A DNA stretch of 64,000 nt, from positions 413,603 to 477,602 of the forward strand of contig NZ_JQZV01000013.1 of assembly GCF_000769115.1 (NCBI RefSeq), read 5' to 3'. The DNA comes from Porphyromonas canoris (GTDB taxonomy: Bacteria > Bacteroidota > Bacteroidia > Bacteroidales > Porphyromonadaceae). This document shows, one piece after another, positions 28,576-37,439 of the stretch. The position numbers were made by a program, and so were the translations under genes. Below the pieces are notes generated by a model. That model was not told where the DNA came from. It saw only the letters and a list, made by a program, of their open reading frames with translations, and did no database searches. Each line of letters begins with the position of its first letter. The first letter of the stretch is position 1.

Positions 28576-29643
28576 ATGGACAAGAAGACTATTCTCCTTA
28601 CGGGTGGAGCCGGATTTATCGGATCCAATTTTCTGCACTACATGATACCCAAATATCCGGAGTATCATTTTGTATGTTTGGATCTTCTCACCTATGCAGG
28701 AAATTTACAGAACATAGAGCCGCTGTTGCAGCAGCCCAATCTCACTTTCGTACATGGAAGTATAGAGGATGCTTCGCTGCTTGACAGCTTGTTTGACCGG
28801 TACGGCATCACTCATGTGGTGAATATGGCTGCCGAAAGCCATGTAGACAGAAGTATTCATGACCCGTTGGCATTCGTCCGGACAAATGTTCTGGGAACGG
28901 TAACGCTTCTGAACGCCGCTCGCAAAGCGTGGAAAGATATTAAGGATGCTTCCCGTCTCTTTCTGCACGTCTCCACGGATGAGGTTTACGGCTCGTTGTT
29001 GCCGTCGGATCCTGCTTTTTCGGAGGAGAACAGGTATGAGCCTCACTCTCCTTACTCTGCCAGCAAAGCCTCTTCCGACCATTTCGTCCGTGCTTATGCA
29101 GACACTTATGGTCTGCCTGTGGCAATATCCAATTGCAGTAACAACTACGGACCATACCAGTTTCCGGAAAAGCTTATCCCCCTTGTGATCAATAACATTG
29201 TCGAGCAGAAGAAGATCCCTGTCTATGGTGACGGACAGCAGATAAGGGATTGGCTCTTTGTGGTGGATCATGTCAAGGCGTTGGACTTGATACTGCACAG
29301 CGCAAAACCCGGAAGTACATACAACATCGGCGGAGGGAATGAAAAGACCAACATAGAGCTGGTTCGGCTTCTTGTTGCTCTGGTCGATCGTAAGCTCGGA
29401 AGAGCAGAGGGTGAGTCGCTCGGCTTGATTACTCACGTCCCCGACAGGTTGGGGCACGATACCAGATATGCAATAGACTCCTCAAAGCTGCAAAGAGAGC
29501 TGGGGTGGAGTGCTTCCGTCTCTTTCGAGGAAGCCATCGCCTATACGGTGGAGTGGTATCTGGAGCAGACCGAATGGCTACGCAACATAACATCCGGAGA
29601 GTATCAGAACTATATCCGACGAATGTACGGAGATCACATATAG
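28576..29643 (+). CDS. rfbB: dTDP-glucose 4,6-dehydratase
   Basis: This 355-residue extended short-chain dehydrogenase converts dTDP-glucose to dTDP-4-keto-6-deoxyglucose, the first committed step to dTDP-rhamnose and related sugars for surface polysaccharides. The NAD motif GGAGFIGSNF starts at residue 10, which fixes the ATG. STDEVYGSL, the YSASK catalytic pair and NCSNNYGPYQFPEKLIP are diagnostic. No rfbA, rfbC or rfbD lies beside it, so the pathway genes are scattered. Confidence 0.95.
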   Translation: MDKKTILLTGGAGFIGSNFLHYMIPKYPEYHFVCLDLLTYAGNLQNIEPLLQQPNLTFVHGSIEDASLLDSLFDRYGITHVVNMAAESHVDRSIHDPLAFVRTNVLGTVTLLNAARKAWKDIKDASRLFLHVSTDEVYGSLLPSDPAFSEENRYEPHSPYSASKASSDHFVRAYADTYGLPVAISNCSNNYGPYQFPEKLIPLVINNIVEQKKIPVYGDGQQIRDWLFVVDHVKALDLILHSAKPGSTYNIGGGNEKTNIELVRLLVALVDRKLGRAEGESLGLITHVPDRLGHDTRYAIDSSKLQRELGWSASVSFEEAIAYTVEWYLEQTEWLRNITSGEYQNYIRRMYGDHI

Positions 29644-29674
29644 TAGGTGGGCGAACCTTCGCACGCAATACAAC

Positions 29675-29713
29675 AAAGGGGTGTACCAAGTCCGAGACTC
29701 GGTACACCCCTTT
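29675..29713. terminator. rfbB terminator
   Basis: A 13-bp perfect stem (AAAGGGGTGTACC with GGTACACCCCTTT) lies 31 bp after the stop. The A/T flanks allow it to act in both directions. The 29714-29942 stretch beyond it shows no gene. Confidence 0.75.
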
Positions 29714-29942
29714 GGTATATAAAAAAGCCACGCCGGAGGATAACGTAAAAACTCCGAAAGATAGGATTTGAGGGCAGTAAACGCTTTGTAATCCGCTGTT
29801 ATCATTGCAAGCAATGCCCGAAGGTGCGGCCCGCCATTACGATATACTGCTTATCTCGGAATTTGTAATAATTGATGAGTTTCCCGATCGCCCGACGCAG
29901 CTTATATTTTACCCCTAAGGGTTTATCTATGACCTCTTTGTA

Positions 29943-30947
29943 CTACAAAATTACTTTTTCTTTCCCGGAAATGCAAGAATCATGCGATATTCTTTGCATT
30001 CGCTTGATCACTCGGTATAGAGGGAACATCAATATTATAGCCGCCACGACCAGTAGAGAGTAGTAGAGGAGAGGCTGTTCCGGTAGAGGTGAGAAGTCGA
30101 AATCTTCCGGTAAAGTATAGAGAGCCATCCATGCGATAAAGTTATTGATGGCATGCACCAGAATGGCAAGGAGCAGAGAACCGTACACAGCCGTATAGCC
30201 CGCAACGGCTCCGAGTAATATACGAGAGAGGAAACCTACATATTCGAGATGCCCGATGCTGAAAATGACAGCCGTAACCCAGACAGCCATGTGTACTCTT
30301 CCGCTCTTTTTATATAAGTAACCCTGCAATATCCCTCTGAAGAAGAACTCTTCTCCCACTGCTGCCAGTACTACAATGAGTACAAAAAACATAATATGAT
30401 CCACGGCAAAAGGGCTCTTCTTGGCCGCTGATGCCATTTCGGAGATCAGCTTATTCGGCTCCGATAAAAACTCTTGTATGGCTTTAAGCGATTCGGGAAT
30501 AGGGATTTTCCCTATCGTTTGAGCCAGAAGAGTGGATATAATAATGGTTAAGGCTATGGCGGCGATTACTATCCCAAGCATCCCCTTTTTCTGTTCATGC
30601 TTGGCGGTGAATATCTTATTGCCATAGCCTTTAAGGTGAAGATAGTTCAGGGCAATTGCGGGCAAAAGGAAAGAACCGATAGCTACAATGATATTGTCCA
30701 ACAGGGTTGAGGTTATACTCGCCATGAGTATAAAATCCAGCCCGACTATGAGTGGAGCAGCGAGGAAAGTAAGTATCAGATAAACTCCTACAAGTGTAAC
30801 CAATGCCACCCATACGGGTGCAAGGTTTTTGTTTTTCGGGTAAGGAGTGGGAGGATAAATGGTATAAAGATGTTCTTCTTGCTGAATAGGAAGTTGTTCA
30901 TCCGGGTTAATACCAGGATTCTGCGGTGTTGAATTTTGGGGTGTCAC
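29943..30947 (-). CDS. CPBP-family intramembrane metalloprotease
   Basis: This 334-residue membrane protein has seven or eight hydrophobic segments after a proline-rich cytoplasmic N-terminus. The CPBP (CAAX protease and bacteriocin-processing) motifs are Glu199-Glu200...Arg204 (GEEFFFRG), His233 (GHLEY) and the later HAINNF. Substrates are unknown. Its first 41 bp overlap the 3' end of lptD in another frame, implying translational coupling with it. Confidence 0.9.
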   Translation of the reverse strand: MTPQNSTPQNPGINPDEQLPIQQEEHLYTIYPPTPYPKNKNLAPVWVALVTLVGVYLILTFLAAPLIVGLDFILMASITSTLLDNIIVAIGSFLLPAIALNYLHLKGYGNKIFTAKHEQKKGMLGIVIAAIALTIIISTLLAQTIGKIPIPESLKAIQEFLSEPNKLISEMASAAKKSPFAVDHIMFFVLIVVLAAVGEEFFFRGILQGYLYKKSGRVHMAVWVTAVIFSIGHLEYVGFLSRILLGAVAGYTAVYGSLLLAILVHAINNFIAWMALYTLPEDFDFSPLPEQPLLYYSLLVVAAIILMFPLYRVIKRMQRISHDSCISGKEKVIL

Positions 30948-33906
30948 TCTGTTTATATTTTAGATCTTGTAATAGACTTGATTTTACTTGAATGGTAAAG
31001 TTGTACGATTTATACGGCCCTATCGGAATGAAACTTGCTGTAAGCGACCAACAGTGAAGGTCTCTCGTGATGTTGCAAGACATGTTGGTGATCTTCTTCA
31101 ACTCGAAATTGTAGTTTGCCGAGAAGTTGAAGTTCCAGTTCTTGGTCGGGTTAAACTGTCCGTTAAGCGAGAGATCGTGCCGGAGTTGATACCTATACTC
31201 TTTGATCCGAGTGTCGAACTCGTTGCTGTAACCGAGGCTGATGGAGTAGTTGAAGCCGAGATTCCACTTCATATCACTCTTCAGATAGCCGTTGGAATCG
31301 TATTCACCCAGATCATTGGAGCGTGATCGCTTGAGAGAACCATCCTGTTCCTGACCTCGACCCATACCCGATCCCATACTGTCCATACCGCTTTCACGGG
31401 AGCTCGAACTGCCGCTCTCTCCCTTTTTATCTCCGTCATCTTTGTCCTTTTTCTTGCCGGAGAAGAAGTCGGCAATACTTTTGAACGTATCCTGATTCAG
31501 GTTGTAAGAGAACGAAGTACTGGTTCCCCTGAAACGCCCAAAGCCTTTACCATTGAGGATACGTAGCTTATTCGTCTTGTACGGACGGATATTATCTCCA
31601 TTCTTTTCATAGTCGTAGAGATAAGTCTCAAAGCTACCACCGAGACGGAGAGCTATGGTATTTGTAAACCTTAAAGCTATTGAGGCATTGATATCGCTCC
31701 AGTTTAGCGAATCCGCTGCCATATTATAACTTATTCCGGTAGACAGGTTATCTATGATGCTTCGTTTATAGAAAGAGGTGGAGTCTTTGCTGTCTCGCAG
31801 TTTCGCTTCAATATTTTGAGAGAGATTGAAACTTATGCCTCCGAACTTTCCTCTATTGGGAACACCCTGTCCTTCAAATGGCGAATAAAACTCCTCCATC
31901 TGCTTACCATCCGGAGTCTGATAGCGTATAGGTTTCCAAAATCCAAAGAACGGATCTCCGAAATCCGGGTGCCAGGAGAAAGAGATAGAGGGTTCGAGCC
32001 TGTGCCGTATCATATCCAGCTTTTTGCCCAAGAACGGAAGAGGCTTCCAAAATCCGTATATCGTTGTGGAGGCGGATATCGAAGTGTTGAAGTCGTAAAC
32101 ACGATTGAAACCATACGTTGTATCGGATACCACGACACGTTGTTTAGCCGGATCGAATGCTTTTTCTATCCTTCTTGTAAACCAACGCTCCTTATAGCTG
32201 AAAGAGGGACTGATCTTAATGTAATCGAACAAGTCGAATGATGCACTTATCGGAATGGAATGCTCGAAGCTATTGTTCCAATCCTTCACCAGGCTGGACT
32301 GGAACAGCTTATTCTCCTTCGTGGTGATCGAGTTGCGTATGCGACCATCGTAAGAGAGCTGAATCTTTTCGTACCAACGTTCCTTCCCTATCGGCTTTTT
32401 GCGCTTGAACGGATAGATGCGGCTCATACTTATGGATATGTTGGGCAGTGTAAGAGATATGGTACTGTCCTGCGAGCGTTGAGCAATATCCATAGACCCG
32501 CTTATGGTGATGGGACTATTGGGAAAACGTTGCGTGAAACTGATACTGGAGCTTTTCGTATTCTCTCCCATTCTTGCCTGATTATACAGCGCATCCAGAT
32601 TGTTATGGTTATAGGTGGAGGTCGAGAAGTTGACGTTTGCACTCAGTGTACGGTATGGATTCGCTTTGGCATCCTGTCTGTGCTGCCAAGATATACGGAA
32701 GTTGTTGATCTTGTTATAGTCTCCGGAGAGCTTGTCTCCACGTACGGTGTTGAGATAGCTGGCGTCGAAGCTGCCGGAGTATCTGTATCGCTTGGCGTAG
32801 TTGGACTGTGCATTCACCGCCCAAGAGCCTAACGAGTAGATGTCTCCCGTTACTTGGAGATCCACGTAATCGTTGATAGCCCAATAGTATCCCCCGTTTC
32901 GCATATAGAATCCAAGCTCTGAGTCTTCTCCCGGAGAGGGCATGATGATACCGCTTGCATACGATTTGGAGAACGGGAAGAACCCGAACGGAAGAAACAG
33001 CGGAAGCGGAACGTCTGCGATGACAAGGTACAACGGTCCGGAGATGAGGTTCTTCTGAGGTCTCACTTTAGAGTTTGTGATGGAGACGTAGAAGTGAGGA
33101 TGGTCATGATTGTCGCAGGTGGTGTACTCTGCTCCCTGCATGAACATACTGCCGTCTTCTCGTTTCTTGGTTTTCTTTGCGATGATAAAGCCTTCTCCTT
33201 GTTGGGTTACGATGTCTGTGGTATATCCTTTTTTGCTACGGAAGTTGTAGTTCATCGTCTTGGCTTCATAGTTCTGTTCGCCGTCTTTGAACTTAGGATA
33301 GTTGATCTCCGTATTGGTTTTCACGGAGTCGGGAACGTCTCTGTACGTGGCGTAGACCGAGGCACTGTCCATGAGCATACGGATATAGTCTCCGGTTAGC
33401 TCCTGTTCGGTGTATTTCACCTGCGCGTTACCGTACAGACGAGCCATGTTCTTTTTAGGAAATACTATCGTGGAGTCCGATGCTTCAAACTCTATCGGAG
33501 CCGTGAATGTCTCTTCGGACTGCTCGGTAGTATCGGATGGCGCACTCTGCGGACGAGGTCCTCGCTTCTTTCGGGTAGAGACAGCTTTCCCGGCTGCAAC
33601 GCTATCTTTTTTCTCTTTCGCCGATGATCCCGTGCTGTCTTTCGCCACGGTTTCTTTCAGAAGGCTGTCTTTCGGAGCGGTCTGCCGTGCAGAGGAGTCG
33701 CCTTCTATGGCTTTGACGGGCAGAGAGTCCGCTTTGCGAGCCGTGATCTTTGCCATTGTGTCCTCTTGCTTTACACTATCTCCCCTGCGATAGGACGTAT
33801 AAGACCTGCCCTCTTTTCCCTTTGCTCCTCTTGCCGGAATGGAGAGAAGCGTAAGAGCGAGGACTATACAACCTACCAAGATGATATATGGTGTGCCTTT
33901 GTTCAT
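30907..33906 (-). CDS. lptD: LPS assembly outer membrane protein LptD (OstA-like)
   Basis: This 999-residue protein would insert LPS into the outer leaflet. After a signal peptide (MNKGTPYIILVGCI...) and a low-complexity Lys/Ser/Asp region, an OstA/LptA-like jellyroll (about 130-290, with EFEASDSTIVF and ARLYGNAQVKY) precedes a large beta-barrel. A Ser/Gly/Asp-rich insert interrupts the barrel near residue 860. A minus-strand TACTTTTG box at 33942-33949 places transcription just before ATG 33906 and excludes the GTG at 33942. The C-terminal coding end overlaps the CPBP gene. Confidence 0.92.
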   Translation of the reverse strand: MNKGTPYIILVGCIVLALTLLSIPARGAKGKEGRSYTSYRRGDSVKQEDTMAKITARKADSLPVKAIEGDSSARQTAPKDSLLKETVAKDSTGSSAKEKKDSVAAGKAVSTRKKRGPRPQSAPSDTTEQSEETFTAPIEFEASDSTIVFPKKNMARLYGNAQVKYTEQELTGDYIRMLMDSASVYATYRDVPDSVKTNTEINYPKFKDGEQNYEAKTMNYNFRSKKGYTTDIVTQQGEGFIIAKKTKKREDGSMFMQGAEYTTCDNHDHPHFYVSITNSKVRPQKNLISGPLYLVIADVPLPLFLPFGFFPFSKSYASGIIMPSPGEDSELGFYMRNGGYYWAINDYVDLQVTGDIYSLGSWAVNAQSNYAKRYRYSGSFDASYLNTVRGDKLSGDYNKINNFRISWQHRQDAKANPYRTLSANVNFSTSTYNHNNLDALYNQARMGENTKSSSISFTQRFPNSPITISGSMDIAQRSQDSTISLTLPNISISMSRIYPFKRKKPIGKERWYEKIQLSYDGRIRNSITTKENKLFQSSLVKDWNNSFEHSIPISASFDLFDYIKISPSFSYKERWFTRRIEKAFDPAKQRVVVSDTTYGFNRVYDFNTSISASTTIYGFWKPLPFLGKKLDMIRHRLEPSISFSWHPDFGDPFFGFWKPIRYQTPDGKQMEEFYSPFEGQGVPNRGKFGGISFNLSQNIEAKLRDSKDSTSFYKRSIIDNLSTGISYNMAADSLNWSDINASIALRFTNTIALRLGGSFETYLYDYEKNGDNIRPYKTNKLRILNGKGFGRFRGTSTSFSYNLNQDTFKSIADFFSGKKKDKDDGDKKGESGSSSSRESGMDSMGSGMGRGQEQDGSLKRSRSNDLGEYDSNGYLKSDMKWNLGFNYSISLGYSNEFDTRIKEYRYQLRHDLSLNGQFNPTKNWNFNFSANYNFELKKITNMSCNITRDLHCWSLTASFIPIGPYKSYNFTIQVKSSLLQDLKYKQSDTPKFNTAESWY

Positions 33907-33941
33907 GGGTAACCTTGTGCTGCCGTATAAAGATGCAACCA

Positions 33942-33949
33942 CAAAAGTA
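33942..33949 (-). promoter_or_regulatory. lptD promoter box
   Basis: The minus strand reads TACTTTTG, an exact TAnnTTTG match 36 bp before the lptD ATG. Confidence 0.5.
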
Positions 33950-33997
33950 GGAAAAAAAAGTGTCTCCTCCTACGGTTATCCTCTGAGGGATAAATTG

Positions 33998-34005
33998 TAC
34001 CTTTG
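33998..34005 (+). promoter_or_regulatory. Promoter box for the fumarase beta-type gene
   Basis: TACCTTTG matches TAnnTTTG exactly. Transcription would start near 34011, about 105 nt before ATG 34116. Confidence 0.45.
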
Positions 34006-34115
34006 TTCCTGCGATAAGACATTGGCTGCGAGATATCGTGAGATAGCTCCGGGGCGCAATGGGTTATATATGGAAACCAAAGGGTGTACGACGCACCCGG
34101 CAATATATCAAAGCG

Positions 34116-34667
34116 ATGAAGAAGATTATAGAACCTCCGTTTACGGACGCTCTTCTGGCATCCCTGAAAGCAGGAGAGATGTACTACATTACAGGGACTA
34201 TTTACACGGCACGCGATGCTGCTCATCAGCGTTTATGCGAGATGATAGAGCGGGGAGAAGATATGCCGTTCGACTTTAACGGGCAAGCCGTCTACTATGC
34301 AGGTCCATGTCCTGCCAAACCGGGGCAGCCGATCGGTTCGGTAGGCCCTACCACCGGCGGACGTATGGATGCTTACTCTCCACTCCTGATCTCCAAAGGT
34401 CTCAAGGTGATGATAGGCAAAGGATCTCGTCATCACTCCGTGGTGGATGCCATGAAGAAGCATACCGGTGTCTATTTCGCTGCAATAGGCGGTGCGGCAG
34501 CACTGATGGGAAAGAGTGTAAAGAGTGCCAAAGTGATTGCCTTTGAAGATCTAGGACCGGAAGCCATTAGAGAACTTTACGTGGAAGAGCTTCCCGTGAT
34601 AGTGGCAATAGACTCTCGTGGCAACAACAGCTACGAGCAGGGAATGGCAGAATATGCACAGGAGTAA
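34116..34667 (+). CDS. Class I fumarase/tartrate dehydratase beta-subunit-type protein
   Basis: This 183-residue protein is the C-terminal (beta) domain of class I Fe-S fumarases, with YYITGTIYTARDAAHQRL, GPTTGGRMDAYSP and GKGSRHHSVVDAMKKH. The alpha domain that carries the [4Fe-4S] cluster is not adjacent, so the enzyme either uses a subunit encoded elsewhere or this copy has another role. ATG 34116 (MKKIIEPPF) fits the family start; an in-frame ATG at 34059 would add 19 unlikely residues. Confidence 0.88.
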   Translation: MKKIIEPPFTDALLASLKAGEMYYITGTIYTARDAAHQRLCEMIERGEDMPFDFNGQAVYYAGPCPAKPGQPIGSVGPTTGGRMDAYSPLLISKGLKVMIGKGSRHHSVVDAMKKHTGVYFAAIGGAAALMGKSVKSAKVIAFEDLGPEAIRELYVEELPVIVAIDSRGNNSYEQGMAEYAQE

Positions 34668-34697
34668 CCCTACGAGCCGAAAGATTTAAGGCAATAC

Positions 34698-34747
34698 GGA
34701 TCCCCGAAAAGTGAGTGTGATTTCTCCTTTTCGGGGATCTTATTTTT
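34698..34747 (+). terminator. Terminator after the fumarase beta-type gene
   Basis: GATCCCCGAAAAG pairs with CTTTTCGGGGATC, followed by TTATTTTTATATA. Its T-tract is also the left border of repeat copy 2. Confidence 0.9.
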
Positions 34748-35290
34748 ATATATTCCATCCCGAAAAATGCTCACTTTTTTCTCGCTCTCTATTTTGCTCG
34801 GAAGGGGTGTTTTCAGAGCGCGACCGAACTGTTAAATTCGGGCTGTTTTATTAACACCATTTTCGATGCAGGTTTACTCAAAACGATAAAGCAGTATATT
34901 TTGTCGGCTTAAAGTATTCAACGAAATCGGTAAACGTATTTACCGATTTCATTGAATACGTTTACCGGATTCAATTAAAGTGTTTAGGATTTTTAGCTAA
35001 TCCGTTGTTTGTAAATGGTTTAGCTTTTTTGCCCCTTTTCGGGGCTGTTTGAGGGGGATTTTGTCGTTAAGAATTGTTTGCATGAGAGGGGCGATATTTT
35101 CAGCTATATTAACTCGAAAAACGGCTCTGAAACCGATCGAGAGGAGAGTTGTGCCCGAAAACGATATTTTTATATCCTGCTGATTGTTAGTGTGTTGCTC
35201 TTTTCTCTTGTCGGGATGGCTTGAAAACGGATTTGACTAGCGGCATCATCCGGCAACTTTCCCGGACTCCATTTTTATATAAAACATCCC
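34743..35290 (+). repeat. Dispersed 548-bp intergenic element, copy 2 (divergent)
   Basis: It has the same borders (TTTTTATATATTCCATCCCG and TTTTTATATAAAACATCCC) and length as copy 1. Core motifs are AAAGTATTCA at 34911, AACGTATTTA at 34933, AATACGTTTA at 34955 and AAAGTGTTTA at 34977 (steps of 22). The part from about 35000 onward has drifted far from the other copies but keeps CAGCTATATTAACTCGAAAAA. The stretch 35291-35549 shows only AT-rich DNA. Confidence 0.8.
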
Positions 35291-35485
35291 ATCCCTACTC
35301 CCATCCTTTTTGCCGGAAAAAGGAGTAGATTCGGAGAGAAAATATGGTGGTCTGGGTGTGCCGAAAAAAGCATTTTTGCCTTTAACCATTGGGGCTGAAA
35401 TAGAGAGTGGCAACAACTAAAGCATCCGATGGCAGGGATGGAAGGTCAAATAATAGCGAAAAAGCAGAATATCAGGGCACTAATA

Positions 35486-35517
35486 TTTGGAGGAATGGTG
35501 GAGTATTTATAAATTAG
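35486..35517 (+). promoter_or_regulatory. Possible promoter of the cyd operon
   Basis: TTTG (35486-35489), a 20-bp spacer and TAAATTAG (35510-35517). The second element matches TAnnTTTG poorly. Confidence 0.25.
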
Positions 35518-35549
35518 CACTTGTGTTCTAACAATAGCTTAAACAAAGA

Positions 35550-35789
35550 ATGAAAAAAGAGAGAGAGGCAAAGCAAAGAAATATTTTCACTCGCGTGTAT
35601 CGGTTTTATGTGGATGGGTTCCGAAACATGACCTTAGGCAAGACCCTGTGGATGATTATCGGAATCAAGCTGTTCATCATGTTTTTTGTGCTTAAACTGT
35701 TTTTCTTCCCCAATTATCTATCCGGAAAAGCAGAGACTCCTGAGGAAAAAGCCAAGTTTGTAACCGAAGAGGTTATCAACAGACGGTGA
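35550..35789 (+). CDS. DUF4492 small membrane protein of the cyd operon
   Basis: This 79-residue protein has one transmembrane segment (TLWMIIGIKLFIMFFVLKLFFF) after a basic N-terminus and a charged C-terminal tail. It matches DUF4492 proteins found before cydA in Bacteroidota. A role as an accessory subunit or assembly factor for cytochrome bd is inferred from position only. cydA begins 54 bp later. Confidence 0.88.
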   Translation: MKKEREAKQRNIFTRVYRFYVDGFRNMTLGKTLWMIIGIKLFIMFFVLKLFFFPNYLSGKAETPEEKAKFVTEEVINRR

Positions 35790-35843
35790 TGATGACACGG
35801 AATCAGAAGGACTAATAGTAATCAACTTAATATATTTTAATTT

Positions 35844-37406
35844 ATGGAAATGATAGACACATCATTGATAGACTGGTCAAGGGCTCAGTTTGCTCTTACT
35901 GCCATTTATCACTGGTTGTTTGTTCCGCTCACTTTGGGTATGGGTGTTGTCATGGCTATTGCCGAGACGAAGTATTACAGAAGCGGAGACAACTTTTGGA
36001 AAGAAACCGCCAAGTTTTGGCAAAAAATCTTTGGAATCAATTTCGCTATCGGGGTCGCTACCGGGCTTATCCTGGAATTTCAGTTCGGTACAAACTGGAG
36101 CAACTATTCTTGGCTCGTAGGAGACATCTTCGGAGCGCCTTTGGCTATTGAAGGGATCTTTGCTTTCTTCATGGAAGCTACCTTTATTGCCGTTATGTTC
36201 TTCGGTTGGGACAAGGTCTCCAAGCGGTTTCATCTCGCTTCCACATGGCTTACCATCATAGGAGCAACGCTCTCCGCCTACTGGATTTTGGTGGCTAATG
36301 CCTGGATGCAATACCCTGTGGGGATGCACTTCAACCCCGATACTTTCCGCAATGAGATGCTCGACTTCTGGGCTGTGGCACTTTCGCCTGTTGCAGTGTT
36401 CAAGTTCTTGCACACCGTTATATCTTCCTGGATATTGGGTGCTATCGTTGTAGTGGGTATCTCGGGCTGGTATCTTCTTCGCAAGCGTCAGCAACGTTTT
36501 GCGATAGAGAGCATCCGCATCGCTTCGTGGTTCGGTTCATTGGCTGTGATTCTTACCGTTATCACCGGTCATACATCCGCTGTTCAGGTCGGAACATACC
36601 AGCCGATGAAGTTGGCAGCCATGGAAAACTACTACGAAGGTCGTACCGAAGCTCCTCTCAGTGCCGTTGGAATCGTAAATCCGAACAAGAAAGCTTATAA
36701 CGATAATGTGGATCCGTTCCTTTTTAATATAGAGATACCTTACGGACTCTCCATTCTCGGTACACATACTGCTTCCGGCTATGTTCCGGGCATTAAGGAT
36801 ATTATAGAAGGATATACCTCCAACATCGGAGAGGTGATCCCGTCCGCGGCAGAACGTATAGAGAGAGGCAAGATGGCTATCACCGCTTTGGCTCACTACA
36901 AAGAGGCAAAAGCAAAGCGTGATGATGCCGCTGCGGCAGAGCATAGAGCTGTTTTGGAAGAGAACTTCAAGCATTTCGGATATGGCTATTTCGACTCTCC
37001 GAGTGAGCTTATCCCTCACGTTCCATTGTTGTATTACAGCTTCCGTGTGATGGTAACACTCGGATTTGTGTTCCTGTTGCTGTTTGCATTCTCTTTGTGG
37101 ATGATTCGGAAGAATCGTTTGCAGCATGTGAAGTGGTACGGATACGCTGCCATCATCTCCGTTCCTTTGGTTTATCTCTGCTCTCAAGCGGGATGGATCG
37201 TAGCCGAACTGGGAAGACAGCCTTGGGCGATACAGGATATTTTGCCGGTGAAAGCCGCTGTATCCAAACTCTCTACCACATCTGTTCAGGTTACGTTTAC
37301 GCTCTTCCTTGTCCTTTTCAGTATCTTGCTCATTGCCGAACTCGGTATCATGTTCAAGGCGATAAAGCAAGGACCAAACTTGGAAGATAAGCAAGAGAAC
37401 AAGTAA
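35844..37406 (+). CDS. cydA: Cytochrome bd ubiquinol oxidase subunit I
   Basis: This 520-residue inner-membrane subunit binds hemes b558, b595 and d and oxidises quinol while reducing oxygen to water, protecting anaerobes at low oxygen. His23, His190, Glu103 and Glu111 match E. coli His19, His186, Glu99 and Glu107 with a constant shift of four. A Met in SFRVMVTLGF corresponds to the b558 ligand. GWIVAELGRQPW is the family signature. The Q-loop between helices 6 and 7 is long (roughly residues 250-390), holding a charged linker. It lies between the DUF4492 gene and cydB (33 bp). Confidence 0.96.
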   Translation: MEMIDTSLIDWSRAQFALTAIYHWLFVPLTLGMGVVMAIAETKYYRSGDNFWKETAKFWQKIFGINFAIGVATGLILEFQFGTNWSNYSWLVGDIFGAPLAIEGIFAFFMEATFIAVMFFGWDKVSKRFHLASTWLTIIGATLSAYWILVANAWMQYPVGMHFNPDTFRNEMLDFWAVALSPVAVFKFLHTVISSWILGAIVVVGISGWYLLRKRQQRFAIESIRIASWFGSLAVILTVITGHTSAVQVGTYQPMKLAAMENYYEGRTEAPLSAVGIVNPNKKAYNDNVDPFLFNIEIPYGLSILGTHTASGYVPGIKDIIEGYTSNIGEVIPSAAERIERGKMAITALAHYKEAKAKRDDAAAAEHRAVLEENFKHFGYGYFDSPSELIPHVPLLYYSFRVMVTLGFVFLLLFAFSLWMIRKNRLQHVKWYGYAAIISVPLVYLCSQAGWIVAELGRQPWAIQDILPVKAAVSKLSTTSVQVTFTLFLVLFSILLIAELGIMFKAIKQGPNLEDKQENK

Positions 37407-37439
37407 ACCCTATCGTATCATTCAGAAAAAAGGACTAAT

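Noticed and set aside
29714-29942. Possible gene between rfbB and the CPBP gene
   Set aside because: Only short frames without homology or start context; treated as intergenic.
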